In this document: positions 17,035-26,840 of the stretch, one piece after another
Position numbering within the stretch: the first letter of the stretch is position 1
How the letters are laid out: every line of letters begins with the position of its first letter
NCBI RefSeq assembly: GCF_003008425.1
Contig: NZ_PXOQ01000007.1
Span: 186,001-250,000, forward strand
Reading direction: 5' to 3'
Length of the DNA: 64,000 nucleotides
Origin: Aurantibacter aestuarii
GTDB taxonomy: Bacteria > Bacteroidota > Bacteroidia > Flavobacteriales > Flavobacteriaceae
The notes under the pieces: generated by a model
Told to the model about the DNA's origin: nothing
What the model saw: the letters and a program-made list of their open reading frames with translations, nothing else
Databases searched by the model: none
Made by a program: the position numbers and the translations under genes

Positions 17035-20000
17035 TTAGTTTTCAATAGGTTTTAAAACCGCCAATGCTTGTTTTACTGTTCTAATATTTTCAAAAGTTAA
17101 TAATAATCGTAAACCTGCTCTGGTTTGCTTTTCCTTCATTTTACATTTATTTGCATTTTGCTGAACGTATTGTAACACTTTAGTAAAATTAGCACTTTGG
17201 TAAAATGCACTTTGCTGGTCATTTAGGAAGTATCCTATTAACTTATTTTGTTTCATAATGACTTTCTCAATCCCCATTTTAGTGGCTACCCATTTTAATC
17301 TTACCGAATTTAATAAATCTTCGGCTTGCGTTGGTAAATCGCCAAAACGGTCGATTAAGTCTTTTTCAAACTGAAGTAATTCGTCTTCAGTTTTTAGTTC
17401 GTTTAATTTGGTATAAAGTTTTAAACGCTCTGTAATATTATTAATGTAATCGTCTGGAAACAATAGCTCAAAATCACTATCGATAGTAACCTCTTTGACA
17501 TAGACTTTATCTTCAAGATTGGTATCGTATAAATCGGCAAACTCGTTTTCTTTCAATTCTTCAATTGCTTCGGCTAAAATTTTCTGATAGGTATCAAAAC
17601 CAATTTCATTTATAAAACCACTTTGCTCGCCACCTAATAAATCTCCCGCACCACGAATTTCTAAATCTTTCATGGCAATGTTAAAACCGCTACCAAGCTC
17701 GGTAAATTGTTCTAAAGCCGAAATTCGTTTACGAGCATCATCGGTCATTGCAGAATATTCTGGCGTAATAAAGTAACAAAATGCCTTTTTATTGCTTCGT
17801 CCTACTCGACCTCGCATTTGGTGTAAATCACTTAAACCAAAATTATTGGCATTATTTATAAAAATGGTGTTGGCATTGGGAACATCCAAACCACTTTCAA
17901 TAATGGTAGTACTTACCAAAACATCGAAAGCACCATCCATAAATTTTAGCATAAGCTCTTCCAGTTTTTTCCCTTCCATTTGTCCGTGACCAATACCTAC
18001 TTTGGCATCTGGCACCAAGCGCTGTATTAAACCAGCAACTTCCTTAATGTTTTCTATACGGTTGTGGATAAAGAAAATTTGTCCGCCACGTTCTATCTCA
18101 TAACTTACAGCATCTCGTATAGCTTCTTCGCTAAAACGAATAACATGGCTTTCTATAGGATAGCGGTTTGGTGGCGGTGTGGTAATAACCGATAAATCTC
18201 GCGCTGCCATTAAACTAAACTGAAGTGTTCTAGGAATTGGCGTTGCGGTTAGGGTTAACACATCGACATTATCTTTTAAAGTTTTTAGTTTCTCTTTAAC
18301 GGCTACTCCAAACTTTTGTTCTTCATCTACAATTAAAAGTCCTAAATCATTAAACTTAACGTTTTTATTAACCAATTGATGGGTTCCAATGATAATATCT
18401 ACGTGACCTTTTTCAAGTTTTTCTAAGGTTTCTTTTTTTTGTTTTGCAGTTCTAAATCGGTTAACATAATCTACAGTAACCGGAAAATCCTTTAAACGCT
18501 CACTAAAGGTTTTATGGTGTTGAAATGCCAGGATAGTAGTTGGCACTAAAACCGCAACTTGCTTACCATTATCTACTGCTTTAAACGCCGCACGAATAGC
18601 AACTTCCGTTTTACCAAAACCAACATCGCCACAAACCAAACGATCCATTGGTCGCTCGCTCTCCATATCATTTTTTATATCCTGAGTTGCTGTAACCTGA
18701 TCTGGCGTGTCTTCATAAATAAAAGACGCTTCCAGTTCATGCTGATAATGACTATCTGGATTGTACTGGTAGCCTTTTTCTAACTTACGTTTAGCGTAAA
18801 GTTTTATTAAATTGAAGGCAACGTGTTTAACTCTGGATTTGGTTTTTTCTTTAAGTGTTTTCCAGGCTTTACTACCTAATTTATAGACTTTTGGCGGTTT
18901 GCCATCTTTGCCATTAAACTTGGTTATTTTGTGTAAGGAATGAATACTTAAATATAAGACATCACGCTCGCCATAAATTAATTTAATGGCTTCTTGTTTA
19001 CTGCCTTCTACATCTATTTTTTGCAATCCACCAAAACGACCAATACCGTGGTCAATATGCGTTACATAATCGCCAATATCCAAATTGGTTAATTCCTTTA
19101 ACGTAATAGCCTGCTTTTTAGCATAACCATTTTTTATTTTGAATTTGTGGTAACGCTCAAAAATTTGGTGGTCGGTATAAACCGCAACTTTAATATCCTC
19201 ATTTACAAAACCTTGATGTAAAGACAACTGAATGGTTTGGTAATGCACCTTAGCTTCCGCATCGTCAAAAATATCTTTGAAACGCTTGGCTTGTTGCTCG
19301 CTTACACAAGTAATATAATTGGTATAGCCTTTATTATGGTTGCTATTTAAATTATCTATTAGTAAATTGAATTGTTTATTAAATGCCGGTTGTGGCGACG
19401 TATTAAATTGAATAGTTCCTTCGGTAAGCTGAAAATAGTAGTTAGAACCAAATTCGACCAAACTGAAGGTTTCTAGTTGCGAACGTAGTAAGGCAGAATT
19501 ACAAAATAAATCTTTAGGCTCGTTATGTTTTATAGCTTCACTTAAGGTTTTAAACGTTTCTTCGGCTTTACTAAAAAAATCGTCTATTCGAGAACATAAT
19601 ATCTCTGCATTTTTACTAAAAACAACCGTTTTTGAAGATATATAACTTAGGAAACTCTGGCGTGTTTCGTCAAACACTTTTGTAGCTACATTTGGTATAA
19701 TGGTAATTTTCTTGATAGTTTGATTGGACAACTGCGTTTCGACATCAAAAGATCGAATGCTGTCTATTTCATCTCCAAAAAACTCAATCCGGTAAGGCTC
19801 ATCGTTAGAAAATGAAAATACATCTACAATACCACCACGAACTGAAAACTCTCCAGGTTCGGTAACAAAATCTACCCGTTTAAATTTATACTCAAATAAA
19901 ACTTCATTTAAAAAATCGATACTTAACTTATCATTAACCGAAACTTTTAAGGTATGACTATTTAGCTCTTTTCTAGTCACCACTTTTTCAAATAACGCAT

Positions 20001-20376
20001 CTGGATAAGTTACAATTATAGCTGGTTTTTTTCGCGAATTTATTCGGTTTAAAACCTCTGCACGTAATAGTACATTGGCATTATCGGTTTCTTCAATCTG
20101 GTAAGGTCTTCTATAACTTCCGGGATAGAAAAAGACATCTTTCGTATTAATAAGCTGCTCCAAATCGTTTAAATAAAATGCAGCTTCTTCTTTATCATTA
20201 AATATTAATAAGAAAGGTTGCTCCTGTCTCTTAAATACTTCTGAAATAACAAAAGATAGCGACGAGCCTACTAAACCTTTTAAATGTGTTTTAGATTGAT
20301 TTATGGCAATAGCCGATTGCAGATTTTCGGTTTGCGACATCTGTAAAAAGGCTTGCGAGAGATTAGATTTACTCAC
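17035..20376 (-). CDS. mfd: Transcription-repair coupling factor
   Basis: A 1113-residue DNA translocase that removes RNA polymerase stalled at lesions and recruits UvrA. The domains are, in order, the N-terminal UvrB-like region (with YPGSYRRPY), the RNA-polymerase interaction domain (IGDYVTHIDHGIGRF near 430), the RecG-like motor with Walker A CGDVGFGKTE near 590, DEEQ box (IVDEEQKFGV), TATPIPRTL and QMRGRVGRS, then the C-terminal TRCF domain. Length is normal. It has its own promoter box and precedes the TlpA-like gene by 43 bp. Confidence 0.97.
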   Translation of the reverse strand: MSKSNLSQAFLQMSQTENLQSAIAINQSKTHLKGLVGSSLSFVISEVFKRQEQPFLLIFNDKEEAAFYLNDLEQLINTKDVFFYPGSYRRPYQIEETDNANVLLRAEVLNRINSRKKPAIIVTYPDALFEKVVTRKELNSHTLKVSVNDKLSIDFLNEVLFEYKFKRVDFVTEPGEFSVRGGIVDVFSFSNDEPYRIEFFGDEIDSIRSFDVETQLSNQTIKKITIIPNVATKVFDETRQSFLSYISSKTVVFSKNAEILCSRIDDFFSKAEETFKTLSEAIKHNEPKDLFCNSALLRSQLETFSLVEFGSNYYFQLTEGTIQFNTSPQPAFNKQFNLLIDNLNSNHNKGYTNYITCVSEQQAKRFKDIFDDAEAKVHYQTIQLSLHQGFVNEDIKVAVYTDHQIFERYHKFKIKNGYAKKQAITLKELTNLDIGDYVTHIDHGIGRFGGLQKIDVEGSKQEAIKLIYGERDVLYLSIHSLHKITKFNGKDGKPPKVYKLGSKAWKTLKEKTKSRVKHVAFNLIKLYAKRKLEKGYQYNPDSHYQHELEASFIYEDTPDQVTATQDIKNDMESERPMDRLVCGDVGFGKTEVAIRAAFKAVDNGKQVAVLVPTTILAFQHHKTFSERLKDFPVTVDYVNRFRTAKQKKETLEKLEKGHVDIIIGTHQLVNKNVKFNDLGLLIVDEEQKFGVAVKEKLKTLKDNVDVLTLTATPIPRTLQFSLMAARDLSVITTPPPNRYPIESHVIRFSEEAIRDAVSYEIERGGQIFFIHNRIENIKEVAGLIQRLVPDAKVGIGHGQMEGKKLEELMLKFMDGAFDVLVSTTIIESGLDVPNANTIFINNANNFGLSDLHQMRGRVGRSNKKAFCYFITPEYSAMTDDARKRISALEQFTELGSGFNIAMKDLEIRGAGDLLGGEQSGFINEIGFDTYQKILAEAIEELKENEFADLYDTNLEDKVYVKEVTIDSDFELLFPDDYINNITERLKLYTKLNELKTEDELLQFEKDLIDRFGDLPTQAEDLLNSVRLKWVATKMGIEKVIMKQNKLIGYFLNDQQSAFYQSANFTKVLQYVQQNANKCKMKEKQTRAGLRLLLTFENIRTVKQALAVLKPIEN

Positions 20377-20396
20377 GAGATGTGTTTCTTTTTTTA

Positions 20397-20404
20397 CAAA
20401 TATA
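20397..20404 (-). promoter_or_regulatory. -7 promoter box for mfd
   Basis: Reads TATATTTG on the minus strand, matching TAnnTTTG, 20 bp upstream of the mfd ATG. Confidence 0.55.
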
Positions 20405-20546
20405 AGTCTTACAGTTTTTAGTTGGCTTTAAGAATATCTTAAAAATAAAAACAAGCACGATGAAATGTGAAAAAACAGGTTTTGTTCAGGAAAATTAGAC
20501 TTATAAAAAATAGATTGTTTTAGGTATTCGTAATTTTTATTATTTA

Positions 20547-20554
20547 TATATTTG
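20547..20554 (+). promoter_or_regulatory. -7 promoter box for the TerB-like gene
   Basis: TATATTTG followed by C, matching TAnnTTTG, 27 bp upstream of the ATG. Confidence 0.55.
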
Positions 20555-20581
20555 CACGATAATTAAAAAATAAAGTAAAGT

Positions 20582-21013
20582 ATGTCTTTTTCAGATTTAT
20601 TTGATAGTGGTTTTAAAAAACGAAATGAAGATCATTTTGCTGCAATTGTTAGAGTTGCAATGAGTGATGGAGTAATTAGTGATGTTGAAAAAACGTTTTT
20701 AGATCGTTTAGCTCGTAATTTAGACATTAGCGAAAAAGACTACGAAATTATTTTAAAAGACTACAAAACACATCCAATTAATCCACCAAGTGATTACGAT
20801 AGACGACTAGAGCGTTTATTTGATTTAGCACGTATGGTTTGGGTTGACCATATTAACTATGAAGAAAAAATGGTTATTTTAGAGCGTTTATGTGTTGGCT
20901 TAGGATTTAAATCTAGTAATGCTAAATATGTATCAGACAAGGCTATGGAACTTGTAAAACAAGGCGTTGATATTGACACCTTTTCTGATGAAATTAAAAA
21001 TATGAATCGTTAA
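20582..21013 (+). CDS. TerB/DjlA-N-like (tellurite-resistance type) protein
   Basis: A 143-residue all-helical protein. The pattern HFAAIVRVAMSDGVISDVEKTFLDRLARNLDIS at the start matches the TerB fold, whose acidic residues bind metals. It has no signal peptide and is probably cytosolic. No other ter genes are nearby, so tellurite resistance is not implied; the fold is used more widely in envelope stress and phage defence. It is a single-gene unit with its own promoter box and terminator. Confidence 0.82.
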   Translation: MSFSDLFDSGFKKRNEDHFAAIVRVAMSDGVISDVEKTFLDRLARNLDISEKDYEIILKDYKTHPINPPSDYDRRLERLFDLARMVWVDHINYEEKMVILERLCVGLGFKSSNAKYVSDKAMELVKQGVDIDTFSDEIKNMNR

Positions 21014-21030
21014 TACTACGATACCATTAT

Positions 21031-21062
21031 AAAAAAAAGCGACCAAATTGGTCGCTTTTTTT
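21031..21062. terminator. Bidirectional terminator between the TerB-like gene and fbp
   Basis: Stem GCGACC/GGTCGC within A- and T-runs. It serves both convergent genes. Confidence 0.85.
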
Positions 21063-21065
21063 ATT

Positions 21066-22070
21066 TTACTGTTGTCTCATAAATTCCTCTGCTTTTTCCA
21101 CCATGTTTTTGCTACCGCAAATAAATGGTACACGCTGGTGTAATTCGGTTGGCTCGATATCCATAATTCTATTAAAGCCATCACTTGCTTTACCATTAGC
21201 CTGCTCTGCTATAAAAGCCATAGGATTACATTCGTATAATAATCTAAGTTTTCCATTTGGATCTTTAGCGGTTTGTGGATAAATATAAATACCGCCTTTT
21301 ATCATATTTCTATGGAAATCTGACACTAATGAACCAATGTATCTTGATGTGTAAGGTCGGTTACCTTCTTCCATCTGGCAGTATTTTATATAATTTTTAA
21401 TGCCTTGTGGAAAATGCACATAATTACCTTCGTTTACAGAATAAATTTGTCCATCTTCAGAAAACTGCATATCGGGATGTGACAAATAAAAGGTTCCAAT
21501 AGCTGGGTTTAATGTAAACCCATTTACGCCATGACCTGTGGTATATACAATCATTGTGGACGTTCCATAAATAACATAACCGGCAGCTACTTGTGCTTCA
21601 CCTTTTTGTAAAAAATCTTCAATAGTTACTGGTGTACCTACTGGAGTTACACGTCTATAAATTGAAAATATAGTACCTACAGACACATTAACATCTATAT
21701 TACTAGAACCATCTAATGGGTCAATTAACACCACATATTTATTCTGGTTATTTTCATCTTGGCTATTTATAGAAATAAAATCATCTTCCTCTTCACTGGC
21801 AATTCCACAAACAATATTTCTATTTTTTAAGGTTTGTATAAAAATATCGTTCGCATAAACATCTAATTTTTGCTGGTCTTCACCTTGAATATTTTTATCG
21901 CCATGCGCACCAATAATGTCTACTAAACCCGCTTTATTCACATCGTGATTTACCACTTTAGCTGCCAGCCTGATGGAGTTTATTAAACGTGATAATTCTC
22001 CGGAAGTATATTTAAAAGCCGATTGGTTTTCAATAATAAATTCGCCTAAAGTTTTTGCTTTACCTAACAT
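21066..22070 (-). CDS. fbp: Fructose-1,6-bisphosphatase, class I
   Basis: A 334-residue enzyme that removes the 1-phosphate of fructose 1,6-bisphosphate in gluconeogenesis. The metal-binding signature [13 protein letters not shown] lies near residue 118. EEEDDF upstream supplies further acidic ligands, and the substrate segment [15 protein letters not shown] is near 240. The length is typical of class I. It is divergent from the acetyltransferase/aspartate kinase operon. With pckA it makes two gluconeogenic steps in this window. Confidence 0.97.
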   Translation of the reverse strand: MLGKAKTLGEFIIENQSAFKYTSGELSRLINSIRLAAKVVNHDVNKAGLVDIIGAHGDKNIQGEDQQKLDVYANDIFIQTLKNRNIVCGIASEEEDDFISINSQDENNQNKYVVLIDPLDGSSNIDVNVSVGTIFSIYRRVTPVGTPVTIEDFLQKGEAQVAAGYVIYGTSTMIVYTTGHGVNGFTLNPAIGTFYLSHPDMQFSEDGQIYSVNEGNYVHFPQGIKNYIKYCQMEEGNRPYTSRYIGSLVSDFHRNMIKGGIYIYPQTAKDPNGKLRLLYECNPMAFIAEQANGKASDGFNRIMDIEPTELHQRVPFICGSKNMVEKAEEFMRQQ

Positions 22071-22142
22071 TTATATCGTTTTTACCTTACAAATATCGTA
22101 TAAAATTTAAGGACTACATCGTTTTCGTAACATAAAAAAGAC

Positions 22143-22172
22143 TTGTACTATTAAACTTAAAATTTATCTTTG
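22143..22172 (+). promoter_or_regulatory. Complete -33/-7 promoter for the acetyltransferase operon
   Basis: TTG at 22143-22145, a 19-nt spacer, then TATCTTTG at 22165-22172. This is the best match to the Bacteroidota consensus (TTG, N19, TAnnTTTG) in the window and sits 17 bp before the ATG. Confidence 0.7.
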
Positions 22173-22189
22173 GTAGAAATACCACAATT

Positions 22190-22669
22190 ATGGATTTTAA
22201 TATACGTTTAGCTACTAAAAGTGATATGTCTTCAGTTTTAGATCATATAAATGCTTTGGCTATTTATGAAAAAGAACCAGATGCTGTTTTAGTTACCGTA
22301 GAAGAGTTACAAGAAAATGGCTTTGGAGAAAATCCATTATTTACGTGTTTTGTTGCTGAACATGAAAACAACATTATTGGTATTGCTTTATGTTATTTAC
22401 GATTTTCTACCTGGAAAGGTAAAACATTACATTTAGAAGATTTAATTGTGAGCGAATCTTACCGAGGTTCTGGAGCAGGCGGCAAATTATTAGATGAAGT
22501 TATTAAGCTTGGACATTCTTTAAAGGTTCGAAGAATTTGCTGGGAAGTTTTAGACTGGAACACTAATGCTATAGCGTTTTATGAGAAAAAAGGTGCTGCT
22601 ATTTTAAAAGAATGGTATCTAGCTCAAATGGATGAAAAAGCAATTTCTAATTATATTAAATCGATATAA
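22190..22669 (+). CDS. GNAT-family N-acetyltransferase
   Basis: A 159-residue acetyl-CoA-dependent transferase. The acetyl-CoA loop VSESYRGSGAGGKLLDEVI lies near residue 88-106 (the R/QxxGxG/A motif), followed by WEVLDWNTNAIAFYEKKGA. This last pattern resembles diamine/spermidine or thialysine N-acetyltransferases, so a small amine or lysine analogue is a reasonable guess at the substrate. Its stop codon shares one base with the aspartate kinase start, so it is co-translated. Confidence 0.88.
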   Translation: MDFNIRLATKSDMSSVLDHINALAIYEKEPDAVLVTVEELQENGFGENPLFTCFVAEHENNIIGIALCYLRFSTWKGKTLHLEDLIVSESYRGSGAGGKLLDEVIKLGHSLKVRRICWEVLDWNTNAIAFYEKKGAAILKEWYLAQMDEKAISNYIKSI

Positions 22670-23919
22670 TGCAAATATTTAAATTTGGTGGTGCATCGGT
22701 TAAAGATGCTAATGGTGTAAAAAATTTAGCGCATGTTTTAGAAACTGTTGGGTATAACAATACTCTTATAGTAGTTTCTGCAATGGGTAAAACCACAAAT
22801 GCTTTGGAAGTCATTATAGATCATTATTTTAATGATCCAGAGCAATTACAAGCAGCATTAAATGATTTATTTACATATCATAATGATATTTTAAAAGATT
22901 TGTTTGAAAATGAAAATCATTCCGCTTTTAACCAATTAAAATCGTGGATTAATGATCTTCAATTGTTTTTGAAACAAAACAAATCGCCAAATTATAATTT
23001 TGTTTATGATCAGGTGGTTTGCTTTGGTGAGCTTATTTCTACGTCTATTATAAGTGCTTATCTTAACGAGAAAAATTTTACAAACCAATGGGTAGATGTA
23101 AGAACACTCTTAAAAACAGATGATTTTTACCGAAGAGCAAATATCGATTGGGATGTGACGCAACAACAAATTTCAGCGACACTTAAAAAAAACACCTTAT
23201 ATATCACTCAAGGTTTTTTAGCGAGCGATAAAAATAATTTCACCACGACACTAGGTCGTGAAGGAAGCGATTATACTGCAGCCATATTAGCTTATGCTTT
23301 AAATGCGACAAGTGTAACTATTTGGAAAGATGTTTCTGGTGTCTTAAACGCAGACCCAAGATATTTTACAGATGCGCAATTATTAGAACATATTTCTTAT
23401 ACAGAAGCTATTGAACTAGCATTTTATGGCGCATCCGTTATTCACCCTAAAACATTACAGCCTCTCCAACAAAAGGAAATTCCTTTACATGTAAAATCGT
23501 TTTTAAACCCAGAAGCTAGTGGCACTTTAGTTAATAAAACTGAAGGTATAACACCTCAATTGCCGTGTTTTATTTTAAAAAAACATCAGGTTCTGGTATC
23601 TATTTCTACTTTAGATTTTTCTTATATTGTAGAAGAAAACATAAGTGAAATTTTTAATTTATTAGCCTTACATAAAATGAAGGTAGATGTTATCCAAAAT
23701 TCTGCGATAAGTTTTTCGGTGTGTTTTGACAATACTTTTAATAACCTAGAGGCGTTATTATTACAATTAAAAGCTAAATTTAAAGTAACTTGCCACGAAA
23801 ACGTAAACCTGTTTACCGTTAGGCATTTTAACACTCAGGTTATAAACGAATTAGAAAAAAATAAAACAGTATTATTAAAACAACAGTTTCAGGAAACTGT
23901 TCAAATTGTTTGTCAATAA
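22669..23919 (+). CDS. Aspartate kinase (monofunctional)
   Basis: A 416-residue enzyme that phosphorylates aspartate at the head of the lysine/threonine/methionine/diaminopimelate pathway. KFGGASVKDANGVKN at the start binds aspartate and ATP. TTLGREGSDYTAA near 205 and WKDVSGVLNADPR near 223 are family motifs. About 120 C-terminal residues hold divergent ACT-like regulatory folds. Flavobacteriaceae usually carry a second kinase fused to homoserine dehydrogenase, so this copy may serve the diaminopimelate branch; that is inference. It starts with overlapping TAATG after the GNAT gene. Confidence 0.93.
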   Translation: MQIFKFGGASVKDANGVKNLAHVLETVGYNNTLIVVSAMGKTTNALEVIIDHYFNDPEQLQAALNDLFTYHNDILKDLFENENHSAFNQLKSWINDLQLFLKQNKSPNYNFVYDQVVCFGELISTSIISAYLNEKNFTNQWVDVRTLLKTDDFYRRANIDWDVTQQQISATLKKNTLYITQGFLASDKNNFTTTLGREGSDYTAAILAYALNATSVTIWKDVSGVLNADPRYFTDAQLLEHISYTEAIELAFYGASVIHPKTLQPLQQKEIPLHVKSFLNPEASGTLVNKTEGITPQLPCFILKKHQVLVSISTLDFSYIVEENISEIFNLLALHKMKVDVIQNSAISFSVCFDNTFNNLEALLLQLKAKFKVTCHENVNLFTVRHFNTQVINELEKNKTVLLKQQFQETVQIVCQ

Positions 23920-23928
23920 CTATAAATT

Positions 23929-25740
23929 ATGGGATTAGTATCTGCTAAGGAAGTCGCAAATGCTATAAATCTGGGGAAATATGGATTTATAGGCACTTTT
24001 ATAGGATGGATATTAATGAAGGTATTAAAAATATCTACGTTAAATGCCATTTACAATCGTAACAAACATTTAAAAGATCTTACCTTTTTAAATAGTCTAT
24101 TGGAAGAATTTGATATTAAATTCGAAATTCCTGAAGAAGATTTAAAACGTTTACCAAAAGATGGTGCATACATTACTATTTCCAATCATCCGCTTGGTGG
24201 TATAGATGGTATTTTACTTTTAAAGTTAATGCTTGAACAACGCGAAGATTTTAAAATTATAGCCAACTTTTTATTACACAGAATAGAGCCTTTAAAGCCT
24301 TATGTAATGCCTGTAAATCCTTTTGAAGATCATAAGGATGCTAAATCAAGTATTGCTGGCTTTAAAAATGCCATTACTCATTTAAGAAATGGTCACCCAC
24401 TTGGTATTTTCCCTGCCGGAGAAGTTTCTACTTACAGAGATGGAAAATTAGTGGTCGACAAACCTTGGGAAGAAGCTGCTATGAAACTGGTACAAAAAGC
24501 TAACGTACCCGTGGTTCCTATTTATTTTCATGCGAAAAACAGTCCGCTTTTTTACAAATTATCTAAAATTAGTGACATTTTTAGGACTGCTAAATTACCT
24601 TCAGAATTACTTACCCAAAAGCGTCGCGTGATAAAGGTTAGAATTGGTAAGCCTATCTCTGTTGCCGACCAGAATGAGCACACTAATTTAAATAGTTTTA
24701 CAGATTTTATACGTAAAAAAACGTATATGTTGGCTAACTCGTTTGCGCCTAAAGAGAAAATAATAGATACAATTTCACAAAGTTTAAAAACCATAAAACC
24801 TCCAAAAAAAATAGTTACGCCTATAGCAAAGGAAACAATGATTAGTGAGGTTAATGCTTTAAGAGAGAGCGATGGTAAACTTTTAACTAGCAAAAATTAT
24901 GAAGTCTATTTAGGTACTGCTGCTCAAATTCCAAATATTTTACAGGAAATTGGACGACTAAGAGAGATTACGTTCCGTGAAGTAGGTGAAGGTACTAACG
25001 AGGCTACCGATTTGGATAAATTTGATATGTATTACCACCATATGTTTTTATGGGATAGTGATACAGAACAAATTGCAGGAGCTTACAGAATGGGACTTGG
25101 CGCACAAATTTTTAAACGCTTTGGAATAGACGGGTTTTATCTTCAAGATTTATTCCGTTTTGAGCCGGAGCTTTATAAAATGATGAGCGAGTCTATAGAA
25201 ATGGGACGTGCGTTCATTATAAAAGAGTATCAGCAAAAACCAATGCCTTTATTTTTACTATGGAAAGGTATTGTAAATATTACCTTACGTTATCCAGAAC
25301 ATAAATTTTTAATTGGCGGGGTAAGTATTAGTAATCAGTTTTCAAATTTCTCGAAATCTCTTATGATTGAGTTTATGAAATCACATTACTACGATCCATA
25401 TTTGGCGCAATATGTTCATCCTAAAAAAGAATTTAAAGTCAAGCTAAACGATGCTGATAAAGACTTTGTATTTGATGCTACAGAAGCCGATTTAAATAAA
25501 TTTGATAAGATCATTGACGAAATAGAGCCTGGTGCATTACGCCTACCTGTTTTACTTAAAAAATACATTAAGCAAAATGCACGTCTGGTTGCTTTTAATG
25601 TTGACCCTTTATTTAACAATGCAGTAGACGGTTTAATGTATATTAAAATTGCAGATCTTCCAGAAAGTACGGTAAGACCTGTTATGGAGGAATTTCAAGC
25701 TGAGCTAGAGGAAAAACTATCGGGTTCTAACGACAATTAA
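23929..25740 (+). CDS. Fused lysophospholipid-type acyltransferase / GNAT N-acyltransferase (amino-acid lipid synthase candidate)
   Basis: A 603-residue two-domain protein. Residues ~60-300 are a PlsC-type O-acyltransferase with ISNHPLGGIDG, a variant HPxxxxD motif in which the catalytic His and Asp are kept, and FPAGEVSTYRDG. Residues ~310-580 are an OlsB/hemolysin-like N-acyltransferase (FREVGEGTNEATDLDKFDMY, then AGAYRMGLG and SIEMGRAFI). Such pairs make ornithine or glycine lipids: the GNAT domain acylates the amine and the PlsC domain adds the second acyl chain. The order is the reverse of the OlsF fusion known from Serratia. It follows aspartate kinase by 9 bp. Confidence 0.85.
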   Translation: MGLVSAKEVANAINLGKYGFIGTFIGWILMKVLKISTLNAIYNRNKHLKDLTFLNSLLEEFDIKFEIPEEDLKRLPKDGAYITISNHPLGGIDGILLLKLMLEQREDFKIIANFLLHRIEPLKPYVMPVNPFEDHKDAKSSIAGFKNAITHLRNGHPLGIFPAGEVSTYRDGKLVVDKPWEEAAMKLVQKANVPVVPIYFHAKNSPLFYKLSKISDIFRTAKLPSELLTQKRRVIKVRIGKPISVADQNEHTNLNSFTDFIRKKTYMLANSFAPKEKIIDTISQSLKTIKPPKKIVTPIAKETMISEVNALRESDGKLLTSKNYEVYLGTAAQIPNILQEIGRLREITFREVGEGTNEATDLDKFDMYYHHMFLWDSDTEQIAGAYRMGLGAQIFKRFGIDGFYLQDLFRFEPELYKMMSESIEMGRAFIIKEYQQKPMPLFLLWKGIVNITLRYPEHKFLIGGVSISNQFSNFSKSLMIEFMKSHYYDPYLAQYVHPKKEFKVKLNDADKDFVFDATEADLNKFDKIIDEIEPGALRLPVLLKKYIKQNARLVAFNVDPLFNNAVDGLMYIKIADLPESTVRPVMEEFQAELEEKLSGSNDN

Positions 25741-25774
25741 AACTAGTCTGTTTATTGTAAATCTATTTTAAGTT

Positions 25775-26158
25775 TTATAAGATATTGTCTATAGGCTCCC
25801 AAAGTTCTATTTTACGACCTTCATTATCTAAAATCCAACCGAATTTTCCGTAGCTGTATTCTTCCATTTTACCTACAATGGTAACACCTTCATTTTTTAA
25901 AGTCTCAAGAAGCTCTACCAGATTTTCTACGCGGTAATTAAACATAAAATCTTCTTTTGAAGGCTCAAAATAGGTAGTATCGTCTTTAAAAGGACTCCAT
26001 TGTGTTGTTGCTTCATCACCATTATCCTTCTTCCATCTAAAAGTTGCTCCATAATCATCGGTATGAAAACCTAAATGTTTTTGATACCAGTCTTTTGAAG
26101 CTTTTGGGTCTTTAGATTTAAAAAATACGCCACCTATTCCTGTAACTCGATTTTTCAT
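25775..26158 (-). CDS. VOC-family (glyoxalase/bleomycin-resistance fold) protein
   Basis: A 127-residue protein of two βαβββ modules. GIGGVFFKSKDPKASKDWYQKHLGF opens the first and FGWILDNEGRKIELWEP closes the second, whose Glu is a usual metal ligand. The fold covers glyoxalases, dioxygenases and resistance proteins, and the substrate cannot be read from the sequence. It is convergent with the acyltransferase fusion and divergent from the glycosylase gene. Confidence 0.85.
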   Translation of the reverse strand: MKNRVTGIGGVFFKSKDPKASKDWYQKHLGFHTDDYGATFRWKKDNGDEATTQWSPFKDDTTYFEPSKEDFMFNYRVENLVELLETLKNEGVTIVGKMEEYSYGKFGWILDNEGRKIELWEPIDNIL

Positions 26159-26221
26159 GTTGTTATAATTTTAAATAAATATATTAAAACTTATATTGAA
26201 CTTCCTATTATTGAAGCTGAA

Positions 26222-26839
26222 ATGACACCTATTGTAAATTCTACAGACATCCATAAACTTATTGCGTTAGATCCTGTTTTTAAATCTATTTATGAAACCC
26301 ATGGAACTCCTGAAAATTACGAAAGAGCTGAAGGTTTTGAAACACTTTGCCGAATTATTTTAGAACAACAAGTCAGTTTAGCATCTGCTAAAGCACACTA
26401 TTTAAAACTAAAAAATCATATAAGCATTTATACGCCAGAACAGCTTTTAAAATTAAGTGATGTCGAATTTAAAAACTGTTTTATAAGCAAGCAAAAAGCC
26501 ACTTATTTAAGAGCATTATCTAATGCTATACTAACAAATCAAATAGATTTAAGTTTATTAAGCAGTCTAAGCGAAGCTGAAATTAGATTACAATTAACGG
26601 CAATAAAAGGAATTGGAAGCTGGACTGCAGATGTTTATTTAATGTTCTGTTTACAACACAAAAATATATTTCCTATTGGTGATATTGCTATACGACAAAG
26701 TATAAAAACCTTATATCAAATTGAAGATAGAGAAGTTATGATACAACGTGCTGAAACGTGGAAACCCTACCAATCTCTTGCTTGTTATTTTTTGTGGCAT
26801 TTTTATTTAAAATCCCGTAATAGACCCGTTATTACATAA
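26222..26839 (+). CDS. AlkA-like DNA-3-methyladenine glycosylase II
   Basis: A 205-residue HhH-GPD base-excision glycosylase. The helix-hairpin-helix LTAIKGIGSWTADVYLM lies near residue 126-142, followed by FPIGDIAIRQ, which supplies the catalytic Asp. It has only the glycosylase core and lacks the extra N-terminal domain of E. coli AlkA, as usual in this phylum. It removes alkylated purines. A second, unrelated 3-methyladenine glycosylase (tag) lies at 44 kb. Its stop is one base from the convergent DUF1801 gene. Confidence 0.9.
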   Translation: MTPIVNSTDIHKLIALDPVFKSIYETHGTPENYERAEGFETLCRIILEQQVSLASAKAHYLKLKNHISIYTPEQLLKLSDVEFKNCFISKQKATYLRALSNAILTNQIDLSLLSSLSEAEIRLQLTAIKGIGSWTADVYLMFCLQHKNIFPIGDIAIRQSIKTLYQIEDREVMIQRAETWKPYQSLACYFLWHFYLKSRNRPVIT

Positions 26840-26840
26840 T

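Noticed and set aside
16992-17045. Longer N-terminus for the TlpA-like protein
   Set aside because: It would place 18 residues before a clear signal peptide and overlap mfd.
20582-21013. Tellurite-resistance operon
   Set aside because: Only a TerB-like gene is present, with no terC, terD or terZ partners.
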